64,000 nt of DNA from Phallusia mammillata (lineage: Eukaryota; Chordata; Ascidiacea; Phlebobranchia; Ascidiidae). The position numbers and the translations under genes were made by a program. The notes beneath the pieces were generated by a model, which searched no databases, had not been told where the DNA came from, and worked only from the letters and a program-made list of their open reading frames with translations. Within the stretch, counting starts at the first letter, position 1; every line of letters starts with the position of its first letter. Below are positions 21,226 to 34,700 of this stretch, piece by piece. The stretch covers positions 1 to 64,000 of the forward strand of contig QLIY01000241.1 of NCBI GenBank assembly GCA_003260075.1, read 5' to 3'.

Positions 21226-22742
21226 CTTTAGATTGTGCAATCTTATTGGCGACAAAAACAAGCAATATGGACCCATGCAATTAAAGTTTCAAACACATAT
21301 CATTTGAACATAACCCAAAGTGTGTGGCAGCTTAAAACGTATTGCAAACATTGAAATGGTGTTTTGAAGGATTTGGGGTATTTAGACGTGCCAAGAAAAT
21401 CAAATATTTATCTTTATGTTCTGCCGGGTTAAGTTGTTTCAACACGAGCGCTGAAACCGCTATAAACTCAGCAAGGGTTCAATGTTCACCAGGCAAATAT
21501 GATGAAACCACTTCAGAGGCCAAGAGCCAGAAACAGATTGCGATCTGAACTTGAAGGCGCTTTCAAGGGCGAGTCAATCCCAAGTTTAAGTTAGAAATTG
21601 GACCCGTTACTGACAATCATCCCAGCGGTTAATCTCGTATGGCATGAGTTTGGGACGTTAATATGAAATAAGAAACCATGGTAGATTAAGGTTGTCTAAG
21701 GCTAAGTCTTAACTAAGTTCAAAATGAGTTGTGAATTAAAAGGCGTTTTGGCTTTCAGATTATAGCTGGTTTAGTAATCGAAGTCACAATTCATATTTCC
21801 TAATAAGGGTATAGGCATTGGTTTGTTTTCATACACATTTACAATGTCAAATAAACAAAGCTTAAGTCAAAACTCATGGTTTTGATTGAATTGTAAAATA
21901 ATGCCATAGAAATTTAGCAACTAGTTATAAATGACGAAGATACAACGAGTCATTAAGTGCAACCTTTATGTTCACTTTCAGTGGTCAAAAACAAGGCTTT
22001 TGAATCCAGAAAACATGATCAAAACCGCTGCTGTGGTAAAATTAAACAAAATGTAAACCATAATTAAAATAGCATTTGCAAGAACGAAAATGCCACGCCC
22101 GGGATTTTTTTTACGAAAGTTCTTTTGTGGAAACTGTGGGAATTAACAAGAGAAACAGTAATTCCTCTACAATTAAGATTCTAAGGTCAAGTCGACGCCC
22201 TAAAGATTTCGTTTTTCTAAGATTTACCCGTGACAGAAAGCACGTCTATCTGTCAGCAAGTGTGCACTTAAACACTTGGCATCTAACGCCTTGTGGCTTT
22301 CTAAACCTGAGTCATGGGAGCCGAATAATCACAGCAGGCGACTATAGGCAGGTAAACAGGTGCAAAAACAAACACACCAATCGGTGTACTCTGTTTGCCA
22401 ATCATTAGTCCCGCTGGGACTTGCAACCCTGGACCAACAAAATAACAATGCTTACTGGTATGGCGCTGGGTTTGTACTAATTATGTAAGATTAGCTGTGT
22501 TTAATGCCAAGTTTGTTTGCCTTCGAGGGAGACCCGCAGGGGGGATTGTATTCTCCTTGTGGGTTTGGAGCAAAGAAGAAGTTTTAAACCGCGATATTTC
22601 ATAACTACAAGAGGTGAAGTTTCATGCGTGGGAAGAGTCTGAGAAGTGTTCGAGGAGAAAGCTGGTTTCCACAAGTCTTAAATTTTCACCTGATCGTGTC
22701 AGCCGCTTAGTTTAATAGGTTAGTAGAAGAACATAGTTTCGG

Positions 22743-22898
22743 GTAGTGTTTCCCTTAACTTCTTATTCTTTGGCCCAAATATTTAATCAAAGGCTCATTA
22801 CATGTTGCTTTAGCGGTTTTTAGAAGCGATTTTGACAGCATTTTTCGTTATACGCTACTGCTAGGCCGTGGCCCATAAGTTGGAGACCACTAATTTAG
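22743..22898. mobile_element. Possible short hAT MITE
   Basis: The left end TAGTGTTTCCCTTAACTT and the right end AAGTTGGAGACCACTA are imperfectly inverted, in the style of hAT termini. No clear target duplication was seen. The right end also forms the start of the duplicated block at 22,878. Confidence 0.25.
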
Positions 22899-23430
22899 GG
22901 GAAAAGGCGTTGAAAAAAATTGTCATGGGCATGCACAAATGCTTCAAACACATACAAAAAGCATTACTGGCTGAATCAGTAAAAACGCAATTTTATCGAG
23001 AACTGTTAGTATAATGATTTATCAAACCCTGCTTCGTAAACTTTCAACTGTTTGAAAACACCCCCTTATGTCACGTGCGAGTAGGTTACAGTACCTAAAG
23101 AAATTTCGCTGGAAAGATAGCCGTGGTATTATTAGTTTGCATGGGGGGGGGGCAGTTGGGGACCACTGATTTAGGGGAAGAGAAACGGCGTTGAAAAAAA
23201 TTGTCATGGGCATGCACAAATGTTTCAAACACATACAAAAAGTATTACTGGCTGAATCAGTAAAAACGCAATTTTATCGAGAACTGTTAGTATAATGTTC
23301 TTGCTTTATCAAACCCTGCTTCGTGAACTTTCAACTGTTTGAAAAACACCCCCTTATGTCACGTGCGAGTAGGTTACAGTAGCTAAAGAAATTTCGCTGG
23401 AAAGATAGCCGTGGTATTATTAGTTTGCAT
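22878..23430. repeat. Poly-G junction (10 G at 23143-23152) between copies of about 265 and 277 bp
   Basis: Copies at 22,878-23,142 and 23,154-23,430 are highly similar, with a few small insertions and deletions. Confidence 0.85.
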
Positions 23431-24768
23431 AGTCGCCAAAATGCAACAACACGAGCTCGATTGTTTGACTTGCAATCGAATTCATTGGCTTTATCGCTAC
23501 TTTAAATACCGTCCAATGTACTCCTTAAATGCCAGAGAGTTCTAGTTATCAGGGAGTGTGTATAGAACCAGGTGATTTACCGCAGCAATCTCACGTTTCG
23601 AGATAAAGCCCAATTCAGTTTCAGGGTGAGAGGAAGATTGGAAAAGCGATAGCGTCCTTACTCTGGCGAATTAATTGCCGGCGCGACCAGCCACAGGCAA
23701 AAAGGTAAGCCCTAAAAATGGGGCAAAGCAAATAATCTCGTCCGGCGGGACGAATAGGCCCGGGATACAGGTTGGTTGATTTCGCAGCAGATAAGTTCCA
23801 GGCAGCACAATAGAACCTCCACACGAGCACCGTGGTTGGTGAATTATGTAAAAAGAGAGCTGAGATTAAGGAGAAAGGCACAAGGTCCCAGGAAGCGCAG
23901 AAGGCGAGTTAATCTCCAATAAGTTCTGCGACTTTGTGATAATTCGCTGGACACGGATGGCTTCACGTCTGGAGATGGTTTGTGCAGACAATTCGACATG
24001 GTCTCTGTTTTGCATGCAGCAGTTTTATGTAAACAAATTATTCGCCGAAGCCAAGGTTTTCAGTCAATGTGAAAGAGACTTTAAACTCAGCGTAAAGTTC
24101 AGTTTTGTGGCTGAAAACTGAAGCAGATTTTCTACATCCGCCTAACTGATACGCAGGATTAGGTTTGCCTTTGTAACATTGTCTTGAACGTTGAAAACGT
24201 TGCATTGTATTAAGGGATCTAGATGTTTATTCTTTGTTAACATCAAATGATCAGTAATAACTTCGCAGGCTAAGAGTCTTCGGTAAATCTTTGTTAAAAT
24301 TATTAAAATCAAAGCGACATATGCACAAAACAGTCGTAAGTTAGCTTAAAACTGGAAAACGTTTCAAATTTAAACTAACGCCTGGCCGTAAATCATACTG
24401 GCGTTAATAAAATACGCCATTAAAAGCGATAAAGCAAAGTAGAGCCCGGATGCGTGGATAGGGACATAGCGACAAATTTCGAGTTTGTTTAGTTTTAAAA
24501 CTGCAAAAGGTGCTGTGTGTTAAGCCAACTAACAGGCTACTGCGTGGAAAAGAGGTAATAAAATTTTATGAGTAACAATTTTTGCCCGATTTATGAGCCC
24601 AGTTTGAGATTTGCTTAGCTGGGTGTATCCGGTATAGACTGTTGTTGCGGCCTTTACAAAGTCGTATAACTGTATTGACTATCACTAGAAATGATGTGAA
24701 AATTTAGCAAAGGGGCGTGCGGCAATGAGAAACCCAAAAGCAACATATTTAATATGTGTTATAGTTGT

Positions 24769-24986
24769 AAAAATGAGTTAGTCTTTGTGGTGTGTTTTAG
24801 ACGATAGTCGTCCACATTCATAAAAGGGTGTAGGTTATGTATGCTGGTTATTGTAACGTAATGAGCTTTTGGGGGGGGGGCAAAATGAGTTACTTAGTCG
24901 TTGTGGTGTGTTTTAGACGATAGTCGTCCACATTCATGAAAGGGTGTAGGTTATGTATGCTGGTTATTGTAACGTAATGAGCTTTT
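24769..24986. repeat. Poly-G junction (10 G at 24871-24880) between copies of about 103 bp
   Basis: Copies at 24,769-24,870 and 24,882-24,986. They differ mainly by one short insertion and two substitutions. Confidence 0.85.
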
Positions 24987-25135
24987 GTACACATTGTTAT
25001 GGTACGATTATGTTTTTCATACCTAATGTTGGCTGGACATGTTAGAGCAATATAATACACCTCGATGCAAATTGGTTTTGGCCGCAAATTTTCAACTTTA
25101 CAAGCAAAACAACATGATTAAAAAATACATTAATG

Positions 25136-25369
25136 CGTATATTTTAAGTCGTTAATCACGAGACAAAGTTTATGACCGCTTAATACGATCATACATATTA
25201 GCCGGAATGCACTTCGCCCCATACCTTGTGTTTAAACGTGATTGAGGGGGGGGGGGTATACGTATATTTTAAGTCGTTAATCACGAGACAAAGTTTGACC
25301 GCTTAATACGATCATACATAATAGCCGGAATGCACTTCGCCCCATACCTTGTGTTTAAACGTGATTGAG
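25136..25369. repeat. Poly-G junction (10 added G ending at 25256) between copies of about 111 bp
   Basis: Copies at 25,136-25,246 and 25,258-25,369. One G of the eleven is native, since both copies end ATTGAG. Confidence 0.85.
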
Positions 25370-27001
25370 CAATAAATCTTTCATAGACATTGGAAAACGT
25401 TATCCTAGGAAAATTGTATCGTGTTTTACATTGAAAAACAGGATCATAAATCTAGCAGGATTGCATACCACACCATAAATCTAGCTTCAAGAATGGTAGC
25501 GTCGAAATGTAGGCGCTAAAGGGAACTTTTAATTTGCGCCTATGCCCTCGTCCGCCAGTCAGCTGTTTTGCGTGGCAGACTGGTTAAACAAATGGTAGAC
25601 CCTGAGTGCGTGACTTCTTTCCGCAATCGCTGGTCGGTCTGCTTGCTTGCTTAATACCTTGTTGTCTGTTTCGGACGATTAAGGTCAAACAGCTAGATTC
25701 GCTAAACAGCTTAATTTCTGTTTCCACTGTTAGGCTAATTGGCAGTAACGTTCGAAGTAGATTATAGCAGCAGCAAGCATGGTGGAAGGACTAGAAAGTA
25801 GCTCTTCAGCTAAATGAACTCAGTAGTTCAAACAAACTCCAAATGTGTATAGTGTCTGTTACCCATTGGAGGTTGAATTTAAATTCAAGGTTTTAGATAG
25901 CAGATTTTACTGCTCTTTAGGTAGCTTTTGCAGATACGAAGCAGTGAATTTAATACGGTTCTTCAGTATGTTAGTTACGTAATTAGGATATTTTGTTATG
26001 GAGTAGCACGTTAATCATGGTGTGAATGTAATACCAGTAAACTTGTCGCAACATAATTGCCGAAGCCATCAGATAAAATGCATTCTTAAGCGGTTCTATA
26101 CCCGCTGAGCAAACAACTGAGTGATTGACGGCGTCAGGAGATGACCTTCACAATAGCAAGCGTTCTTGATATTCACGTCACAAGCACGAGGTGCCTATTG
26201 TTCCACACAAACTCCGACCGAATCACGTCATTGAGGGCATAAGGTTCGCGTTCCTGCATTGAGATCCGCGTTTGCATGGCAACAAATGCATTCGCACAGC
26301 AGGCTTGCCGACAACACACAGGTCAAGTTATGGCGATAAACACAACTGATTTTGAGGTTATACACGCGCGATTTTGAGGTCAAAGCAAGCCAAAGTCAAG
26401 CGCCCGCTAATGAGTGGAATGAAATCATGCGGAAGTCAGAGGCCTCATGTTTACGCACGGGCAAGCGTTAACTACGAGACAACCGCATCAGTTGGTGTTT
26501 GCTAAATGCCCAGCTTTCGCCCGGTGTTGGCTCGCTTTCGGCAATAACAAGCTTTATGTTGCGCCTAATCTTAACTCAAGTGGTGTTACTTTCATGCGTC
26601 TGGGGCACGCGTGAAGGAGTTCTCTGCTTAGGCGTCTATCAACGGGCGTAATTAGATTAGCGCGCTTCTGTGCATGCCGTCTCGCTGCGTACCTGCGGTC
26701 GGCTTTCATCGTTTTATAGGCGTAACATAGGCAAAGCAGCCTTCGTTGGAAGAAATCTTTCACCCAAGTTTCATCACTAGTTCTAGGGCTACTTGACAAT
26801 CGATCAGCCAAGGCTTAAACCACTCAATCAGCGTGCCGGCGACACTACGTCACAGCACGCTCGGTAAGGTAACGCCAGTTAACAGGCCTCAGCGCATTCC
26901 AAACCGTCTTAGTATTAACCTAAGGGCTTTAAAACGAACTAAAGCTGATATCACGCCGCTTTACACAAGCCCATGTGGGCTTCTTAAGGGTGTTCTTGAC
27001 G

Positions 27002-27207
27002 CAAAAACAAGGTACATTTTCAACGAATTGTCTGAGGTGATTTATAGTCGCGAATTAGATAAACTGACGCTGTTAGCGCGATACTGCACGAGAGAGCAAG
27101 GGGGGGGGGCCAAAAACAAGGTACATTTTCACGAATTGTCTGAGGTGATTTATAGCCGTGAATTAGATAAACTGACGCTGTTAGCGCGATACTGCACGAG
27201 AGAGCAA
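27002..27207. repeat. Poly-G junction (10 G at 27100-27109) between copies of about 97 bp
   Basis: Copies at 27,002-27,099 and 27,111-27,207. The junction keeps a reading frame open by chance, giving an apparent duplicated peptide in a 166-codon frame that I do not consider a gene. Confidence 0.85.
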
Positions 27208-28750
27208 AACCGACAAAAATGTATACGCGCGAATTATCCTAAAGTATTTGCGTATTGGGGCGCTTTTAACAAACATTTTATCCCTGTTGAGGAACAAATT
27301 TGTAAATTGGCGATTAGCTCATGGTTCGAATGATATTAACCAACCAAATTGGTAACTATATGTCAAAGTCAAGTAGAAAAAGGTAAAACAATGTCACCCA
27401 TAAAGAACCACTTGACTGAGATTACGTCCTTCAAGTCCGATTACGTCATTAAGTCCGTCGCTGTCTGAATCCTACAATTGAAATTATCTTTAATTGGCGA
27501 GTGCAGAGCGTATCCTTATTACACAGCGTGAGTTCGTTAATTTGCCTCACGGCGCCAAGGAAGAACAAAATCGGTGGAATTTCGCCAACCTAAATACTCG
27601 CCTTGTAGCTTGACGTCCGTCATAGGAAGAACTTAATTGGTGCGTGGATGTTGGAAGGGTTATGTGAGACTAAGAAGCGTGTCCGTTTATGAAACTGAAA
27701 ACCTTTGATCGAGTTGACGTGGTCAATGTACATTCGTGCACTGTCTGGGAGAATTACGTCTTTGGAATGGCATTTAAAAGTATGACGATCTTATGGTTTA
27801 TCGAGTTTTTTTTCTTTAACTTAGAATTACAGTTTTTTGTCGCATACTTGTGAACATAACGAGTCAGTTAAAGCTTTGGTGTACATTGCGATAGAGGAGT
27901 TTTGGTATTTTGTTAGCGTCAGTTCAAAATTCCTAGAGGCTGGTTAAAACCATTACTGAAAAAGCAGTTCTTCAGTCTGTTTATTTGTTATAACTCAGTA
28001 TGACGCATTGCGATTTGGTTTTTAAATATTTCGTGCGATAGGAGTGGTCTTATAGTTTGAATTGGCCACCCGAAAAAGCTATCAGTTGTATTTGCTCAGC
28101 AGTGTGGTTTAGCAGCAACAAAAGCACGAGCACATTTCTTTAACTCTCATCCCACGCGTAAAAATTCCCCGCTAAAATTCGCAATGTCAACATTACAGCA
28201 GTGAGTAGTAGTGCACTAATTGTCTTGACGTCATGCCAATGTAAATGAACGGTTCGACTTGTAGGAAAAAACGCAAAACGTGGTCGGAGACTAGGGTTTG
28301 ATCTCAAGGAGTCGTGCAGATGCCCTTGGTGTTTGGTAAAAGGCAAATAGTAGCGGAGTAAAGGAAATGGCCTTGATGACCAACGCCGAGCGGAAATAGC
28401 GCCTTGACTCGTACTCGGACTCACGGTAAGTGTAGTTAACCATCGTCGCAGACGGCGGCTTTTAGGTATGCAGTGTTGGGGAAAAACAGGCCTCAGGTGC
28501 TAAATTTGCGCGGCAAAAGAAAAAAGACAGAATATACAAAAGCGAGCCCATAGCTCATGAGCTTGAGAAATCGCCATGTTGAGTTCATGGTGACAGAGTT
28601 TTCCATATTTGGAATAGTTTGTGTACATGCTAAACGACTTGTTTTTTGCCCACAGAGGAGTTGATTTAATTTTTTTTACAATCCGTCGACTGAGACGAAG
28701 ATTAGCCTTACGGGAGGACATTGACGCTTTGGAGAGCTTTCGGCGGAAAA

Positions 28751-31700
28751 ATGACGCCCGAAACCTCGTGGACCGCCCACAAAGCTGGCGTGCTAGTAAG
28801 CGGACTGATTTTAACGCTCGCCATTATACAATCTGGCCATCGGACATTTGCAACAGCAATAGGACAGTATGTGCGGCAGCCGTCACATTGCGTACCAATT
28901 CCAGCAAACATGAAATTATGTCGAGACGTCGGCTACAGGGAAATGATGCTGCCTAACTTTTTTAGCCACGAATCGTTGGACGAGGCGCATCGCCAGTCTG
29001 TAAGCTTTGTGCCCTTGCTTGCAACCCGATGTCATCCACATACCAAAATCTTTCTATGTTCTCTGTTTTCGCCGGTTTGTCTGAGCGGAGGTCCAATACC
29101 TCCCTGCCGTTCGCTATGTCTTAGCGTACAGTCGGCTTGTAGGCAAATCATGAGCGATTTCTCCTTTGAATGGCCAGAGATGCTCAACTGCTCCAAGTTC
29201 ACTGATACCCATCCGTGCGTCACTATCACCAACGCAACGACAACCTCCTCGCCTTTGCCAACAACAGAAAGTAAGTTTTTTTCGAGTTTGTTTTGTCGTG
29301 TGCCTTTGGAATGCCGTTTGGAACAGTCGCAATGCACTGGTATTCACATTTGCCATTTTGAATTTTTGAATTTTTTTATAAAAGTTGGATTCAGTATTGT
29401 AACCTTAATAGAAGCGAAACTTTTTAAAATAGAATTGGAACGTTCTAAACATAAAAAAATCGTTCTATCTTTATTGGATTCATAAAGAAATTGCTTTGTA
29501 AGAAACAGCTCAATAAACAACTCTACGACAAACTTATTATACACTTAAGAGATTTTGGGGGGGGGGGATTGGAACGTTCTAAACATAAAAATATATCTCA
29601 ATAAACAACTCTACGACAAACTTATTATACACTTAAGAGATTTTTTGCAATTTATACGAATATCCAAACTACACCAGAAATGAGTTTTGTCATCCAAAAA
29701 AGTTTCTATCTGGTCGCCCAGAATATATTGAATTTCAAAATGTTGGTTTTATTCAAATCGTAAAATCTGGGTTAAATTATAAAACCGCATACCTTTACAA
29801 GGAAGAATATGTTACCGTGTTGCATGTGTTTCTGTGTGTGTTGTGTTGTGAATGGATTTGATTTCGACGAGGTCATTTTGTTTTGCAAATTGTCTGTAAT
29901 GGAAAGCAGGACCAGATGTGTTCGATGGTAAAGACTTTGCGTGGGGTTTAGCTTCACCAATCATAGTATTCATGTCACGCGTTAGGCATTACGCACATGT
30001 TGTGGCTAGCTCAAAATGTCAGGGGGGCAGTGTAGAAAACAGAGGTGTTTTGCTGATGGCGGGTTGCAATTTTGTAGTGAATATTCATATTCGGAGAATG
30101 AAAAACAAATGTGGAAAATCCAAAAGTACAAGTTGTACCCGTATTTACATTTCTTAGTCAGAATAAAGCCACACTTGCTTTGAACTACACCCTAACGATC
30201 CACTCAATGTTAACAAAAATTTAAGTTGGCCCATAAAGAGATCGTTTAGGAAAAATCATTAAACCACACCAAGGTCTTTGATCTCGACAGTTGACTCTGT
30301 TTATTCAACCGTAATTCTCGCCGGCCTATTCCTTTAGTGGCTGAACGTCAATGCAAAATCGATACGGTAACCATGTAGCTAAATTGGCCGCTTAATTTAT
30401 AAGCAGTCAACGCAAGCCAATACTCAACGACCCCAAAACGTGAATTATTAACGCATTTTCCTGTTTACAACCCCATATCTCTGCCAGGCGTCTGACCTTT
30501 GGCATTTAACAAGGCGCCAGACTGAATTTACTAGTATCAGGAAAACGACTATTTGTAGTATAGTTCCAAACTACAAATAGCGTCCAGGTTGCTTGGTGTA
30601 GAACTGTATATCGAGTCTGTGTTGCGCTTTAGCATGCGACAAAATGAAGTGGTAGACAGTGTAAATATCAATATGCGAGAAAATGTATTAAAATTGAACA
30701 TTTCTCATTCGATTTTAATGTCAAATTCAATGTTACGCAATTTTAGCGGAACGGCCCGAAACCTGCGTAGCTGACTCATGAAACTCCTGTTGATACAATT
30801 TAGGGCGCATTGAAGCGTCTAACACTCTAACTTATCATGCACGTTTCCCAAAACAAAGACTTTATAATAGAAAATTTCAAGCCTAATTTGCTTCGTTTCT
30901 TACGTGTATGTGCTCATGCATAGGTGAAGATTAAATTTAATTTCGTGAAGGTTACCAAACAAGCTATTGATCCGCCTTTAATTTCGCACCACAGGGTTGT
31001 TAACTTACTCGCGTCTGTTTAAATATGCCAATGCGATAAACACATATTGTAGAGCTAATATCGCCATGAAAACAGCCGCTTTGAAGCGAAGACTGTATAT
31101 TTTAAGCTCGTTACTTGGTGGATAAAAACTACAACCACTTGATGTGGTCATCAATTTGTAGAAAACAGAACAGGGATGTCTGGTTTAAGGTGGCAAGGTT
31201 AGGAAAACACCCTAGTTCTGGTAAACGCATCTGGGACATGGCATTCGATGAATCAAATTGTGGGAAAAGGAGCTATTTAAACTATGTTTTCCAAAGCCCA
31301 ACCTCAAGTTCAAGATAGGCCACAGCGCTTTTTCAATAATTAGGATTGACTTAAAACTGGGCGAGGTTGTTTGAGAAAAACTCTCTGCAAACCTATGTGT
31401 TGCCCAAAGTGCTCGAATACGGTAACTTACACACAACGTGGGTGGCTATTCGTATGTAATGTTGTTTCATATGCATGGAGCCTCAAGAGAACTAGTAGCA
31501 CTAGCGAAATACAGGCCTTTCCCGTTTCTTGCGGCCTAATTGCGGTTGAAGTGCCGTGACTGAGAAACATGCCCAAATTGCTCCGTAACACGGGTCAGTA
31601 AAAATCGGTACAGACCGTAACCAACTCACGTCAGCTGTCAACAGACTGCTTACTCTGCCCCAGTAGCATTTGCCCCCTAGTTGCCGACGCTTTGAGCGTT

Positions 31701-34700
31701 CGACGGCGCCAGGGCTCGAACCCCGGAAGAACTTATGTACTCTTGGGCATTACCTAAAAATTCACGATATCTCATTATTTTTCGCTAGTCATGTTAACAA
31801 AAATACGCCTAAAAAGTACAATTTTGGGACAACGCGTCAAAACAAGCGAAATAACAATCTCGTTTGCAACAGGTCTACAAACGCTCGTAAAAGTTAATCG
31901 CTTCTTAATCACCTGAATACTACAGGAACTTCCTTGTCATTTACACACTTTACGTTACCTTTGTTTGCACAGGTTACAAACATTTAAGCAAACGTTAAAC
32001 CCAAAATAGCGTGAATGAAGTTTATCTATTAGTTGACTTATGGTGTCAAATATGCATGCTATGGTGTGAGCATTAAAGACTCTTTGTTAATGCGTGAAAT
32101 CGCGTGCCTATCTGTGGGATTGCATATTGCATGTTTACACCTTGAGTGGGATTTACTGCCTTTCGCATGCATTTGTGGTGTTACAAGGAGCCGGTATTCA
32201 ACCTTTTTCTCTGGTGTATTTCATAGGTGGCCTGGGCGACCCACGCAACGAGTCAGAAGCAAGTATGTTGGGTATTTTCTTTTTTGTGTGTTTTGGGTGG
32301 TAACTTTTGTGGTGCTACTGGGTGCGACTTTTTTGTTTTTCCAAGAATAAATTTACCCATAGAGAGACCTAAAATATTCGAAAAAAAACACTCGCATATT
32401 TTCCATCCGTGCAACTTCTGTACAGTGACCCACAAGAGCTAATGGTTTGCACATTTGCCAAGGTTTTTCTCCACCATAGGCCTTTAATATGAATGAAAAC
32501 ACTCGCATTTTCGTTTTAGTTTGTGGAATCTTGACAGATAAACGTGTTTCCAAATATTATGATTTTGCGACCCCTGTATGCTTAAACACCAATATGAAAG
32601 AGGGTAAATTTGCAGCAGCCAACAGCCTACAGAAAGTATAAGGGCTGAATGAACTTGGTGTTACGGTGTAAATGTTTGTGCGGCGCTAATTCTTCCGGAA
32701 GCAAGAAGAGCTGTCGACACATTGCTAACACACTAACACTAATGAGCTTGCTGGCAACACAGAAAAATCACTCGTCGTCTCTCGTTCAGACGCCCCGGGC
32801 CTACGAGTCGGATCTCGATAAAATCGGCTAATCTATAGCGGCAAAGCGAAAACAGATTATGAGCGTTGATTGTTTGCTGGCTCGCTTGCCACAAATCAGA
32901 ACTCGTGTGTGGCGCGTTAAAAAGTTAGCAACCGCGAATTTAATACGTTTTTGGTAAAACAAATGAAGGGAAAGGTCCAAGGGTCACGCTACATGTTGAT
33001 TAGATTTTAATCGATGAAAACACCGTTACGGCGTAGAAGGTGTTAATTAACGCCAACAAATGATTGGTGGTCCTTTGTTACTGGTAGAATCACGTCTTTG
33101 TGCAATTTCTGTGTTGTAAGCTTTAACATCCACAAAGAACTATACCACGTTTTTAGTGCCCTTCTCAGCACAGATCTGTCATAGACGTGCTTCATTATAA
33201 GTTACAGTAAAAAGTAATTGCCCAAAAGCAAAACCGTGTCCTCTATAGTAGAATAAGAAACCGATGCTCATAAAATCATGTTTAAAGGTACTATTAAATT
33301 CGTAATAATAAAATTGTTTCAATTTTGCGCATATAATAGCATATTTAAATGGTACTGGCATTCAAACACATAGTACACTCTCTAGCACACCGTGTCTGTT
33401 CATGGTTCTGAAATTTACGAGCTAACTCGTACTAAGGGCTATCGGACCTAATTACAACTTTCAGGGGCAGAGAAATCAGCAGTGATAATCACTCGAAAGC
33501 GAATTTGGCATGTACACAATTAGAACAAAGTTACCATTGTATCCTACGGTATCGTTCGATTATCGTACAACACCTAGGTGTCGGAATCGTAGACAGGAAA
33601 ACTGTTACTTGTGGCTCAAAGATGGTATCGTATTTTCAACACATTACGTCACTAAAAACAAGGACATTAGCTTCGAGACTGTTGACGGGCTGCCTTAGGC
33701 AAACCAGATCCAAATTGATGCTTGATTTTGATGAGATTTCATGAGGGTCACAAAGCGTCTGCACCTACTTTGTGAAAGTTTATGGCGATATAAAGATAGT
33801 CGCCGATCTCTCGCGTTTTCGCGATCTTTGGATGTTATCTTGCTCGCTAATTACGGGTAAATTTTTGGTTCTGATGCCACGTGAGACCCTATTAGCCACA
33901 GTTATGTTGTAACGCTGTCAACAAAGTATTTCCGCTTCCTGAAAATCGGTCACTCTTTAGATCAAGCAACATACAACGCAAAAAATACTTGACAAACAAA
34001 CACTTGAAACGTGAAAGATGCACATAAACCTTGGTCGTTTTTATTCCAAATTTAGACCATTAGGTACCTTTTCAAACATATTGTGCTGTATCTACTCCTG
34101 CTCAGCCTAGATATCGTATGCCCTGCAGTTTTACTTAGTTTTGTGAACAAATGTCTGATGTATAGAAAAAGTCTTCAGACAATTGTTTGCATTCTATTGT
34201 AGTAAAAACAAGGTAACAACCCTACATGAATAATGTATCTAGATCAATTATTGGCCTGGCCGAATTTAAGAAAAGATGCTTAATTATTGTTACGGTAACA
34301 CCCGTAAAACAGACACATCGTTTGACAAGACAACATTAAAAACTAACGCTAGGCCGCATCCTAACAAAGATTTTTGTTTTAACAGGCGGAATTTGCGCAC
34401 CGTGTACGACTCCATTGGACAACACAGTCGTGGACAACTTCTGTGCAAGCGAATTCAGTAAGTACACCATTTTTTATGGGTTCTATGTATACCGCAGTTC
34501 ACAGCAGTCGTGCTTGTGGTCGTTTGCCACAAGTGTGCAATTATATTTCACCACAAAAGATTACACGGTCGGTTTGGGAGAAAATTGTAACATTTCTGCC
34601 GCTAGACTGGGACCAAAACCTGTCAAAAAAGCCACAAGAACTCCTCCCATTTACTGCGCAAACACGGACATATGGAACACAATACAGCAATATCAAAACC

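Larger units (their letters stand above)
21234..28750. other. 7.5-kb region without a recognised gene upstream of sFRP
   Basis: Open frames here are short and carry no family signature. The 166-codon frame at 26,833-27,333 is partly made by a poly-G junction. Four poly-G junctions and a hAT-like fragment are listed separately. The part from about 26,100 to 27,000 is GC-richer than the rest and contains several homeodomain-, Sox- and GATA-like words. Being upstream of a developmental Wnt modulator, it may hold cis-regulatory elements; this is inference only. Confidence 0.45.

Noticed and set aside
26833..27333. 166-codon plus-strand frame upstream of sFRP
   Set aside because: Part of its length is created by the junction at 27,100-27,109. 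Composition is not protein-like enough, and no motif, signal peptide or splice partner was found.
31680..31760. tRNA gene on the minus strand around a GGTTCGAGCCC B-box-like motif
   Set aside because: No A box at the right distance and no acceptor or anticodon stem could be paired.
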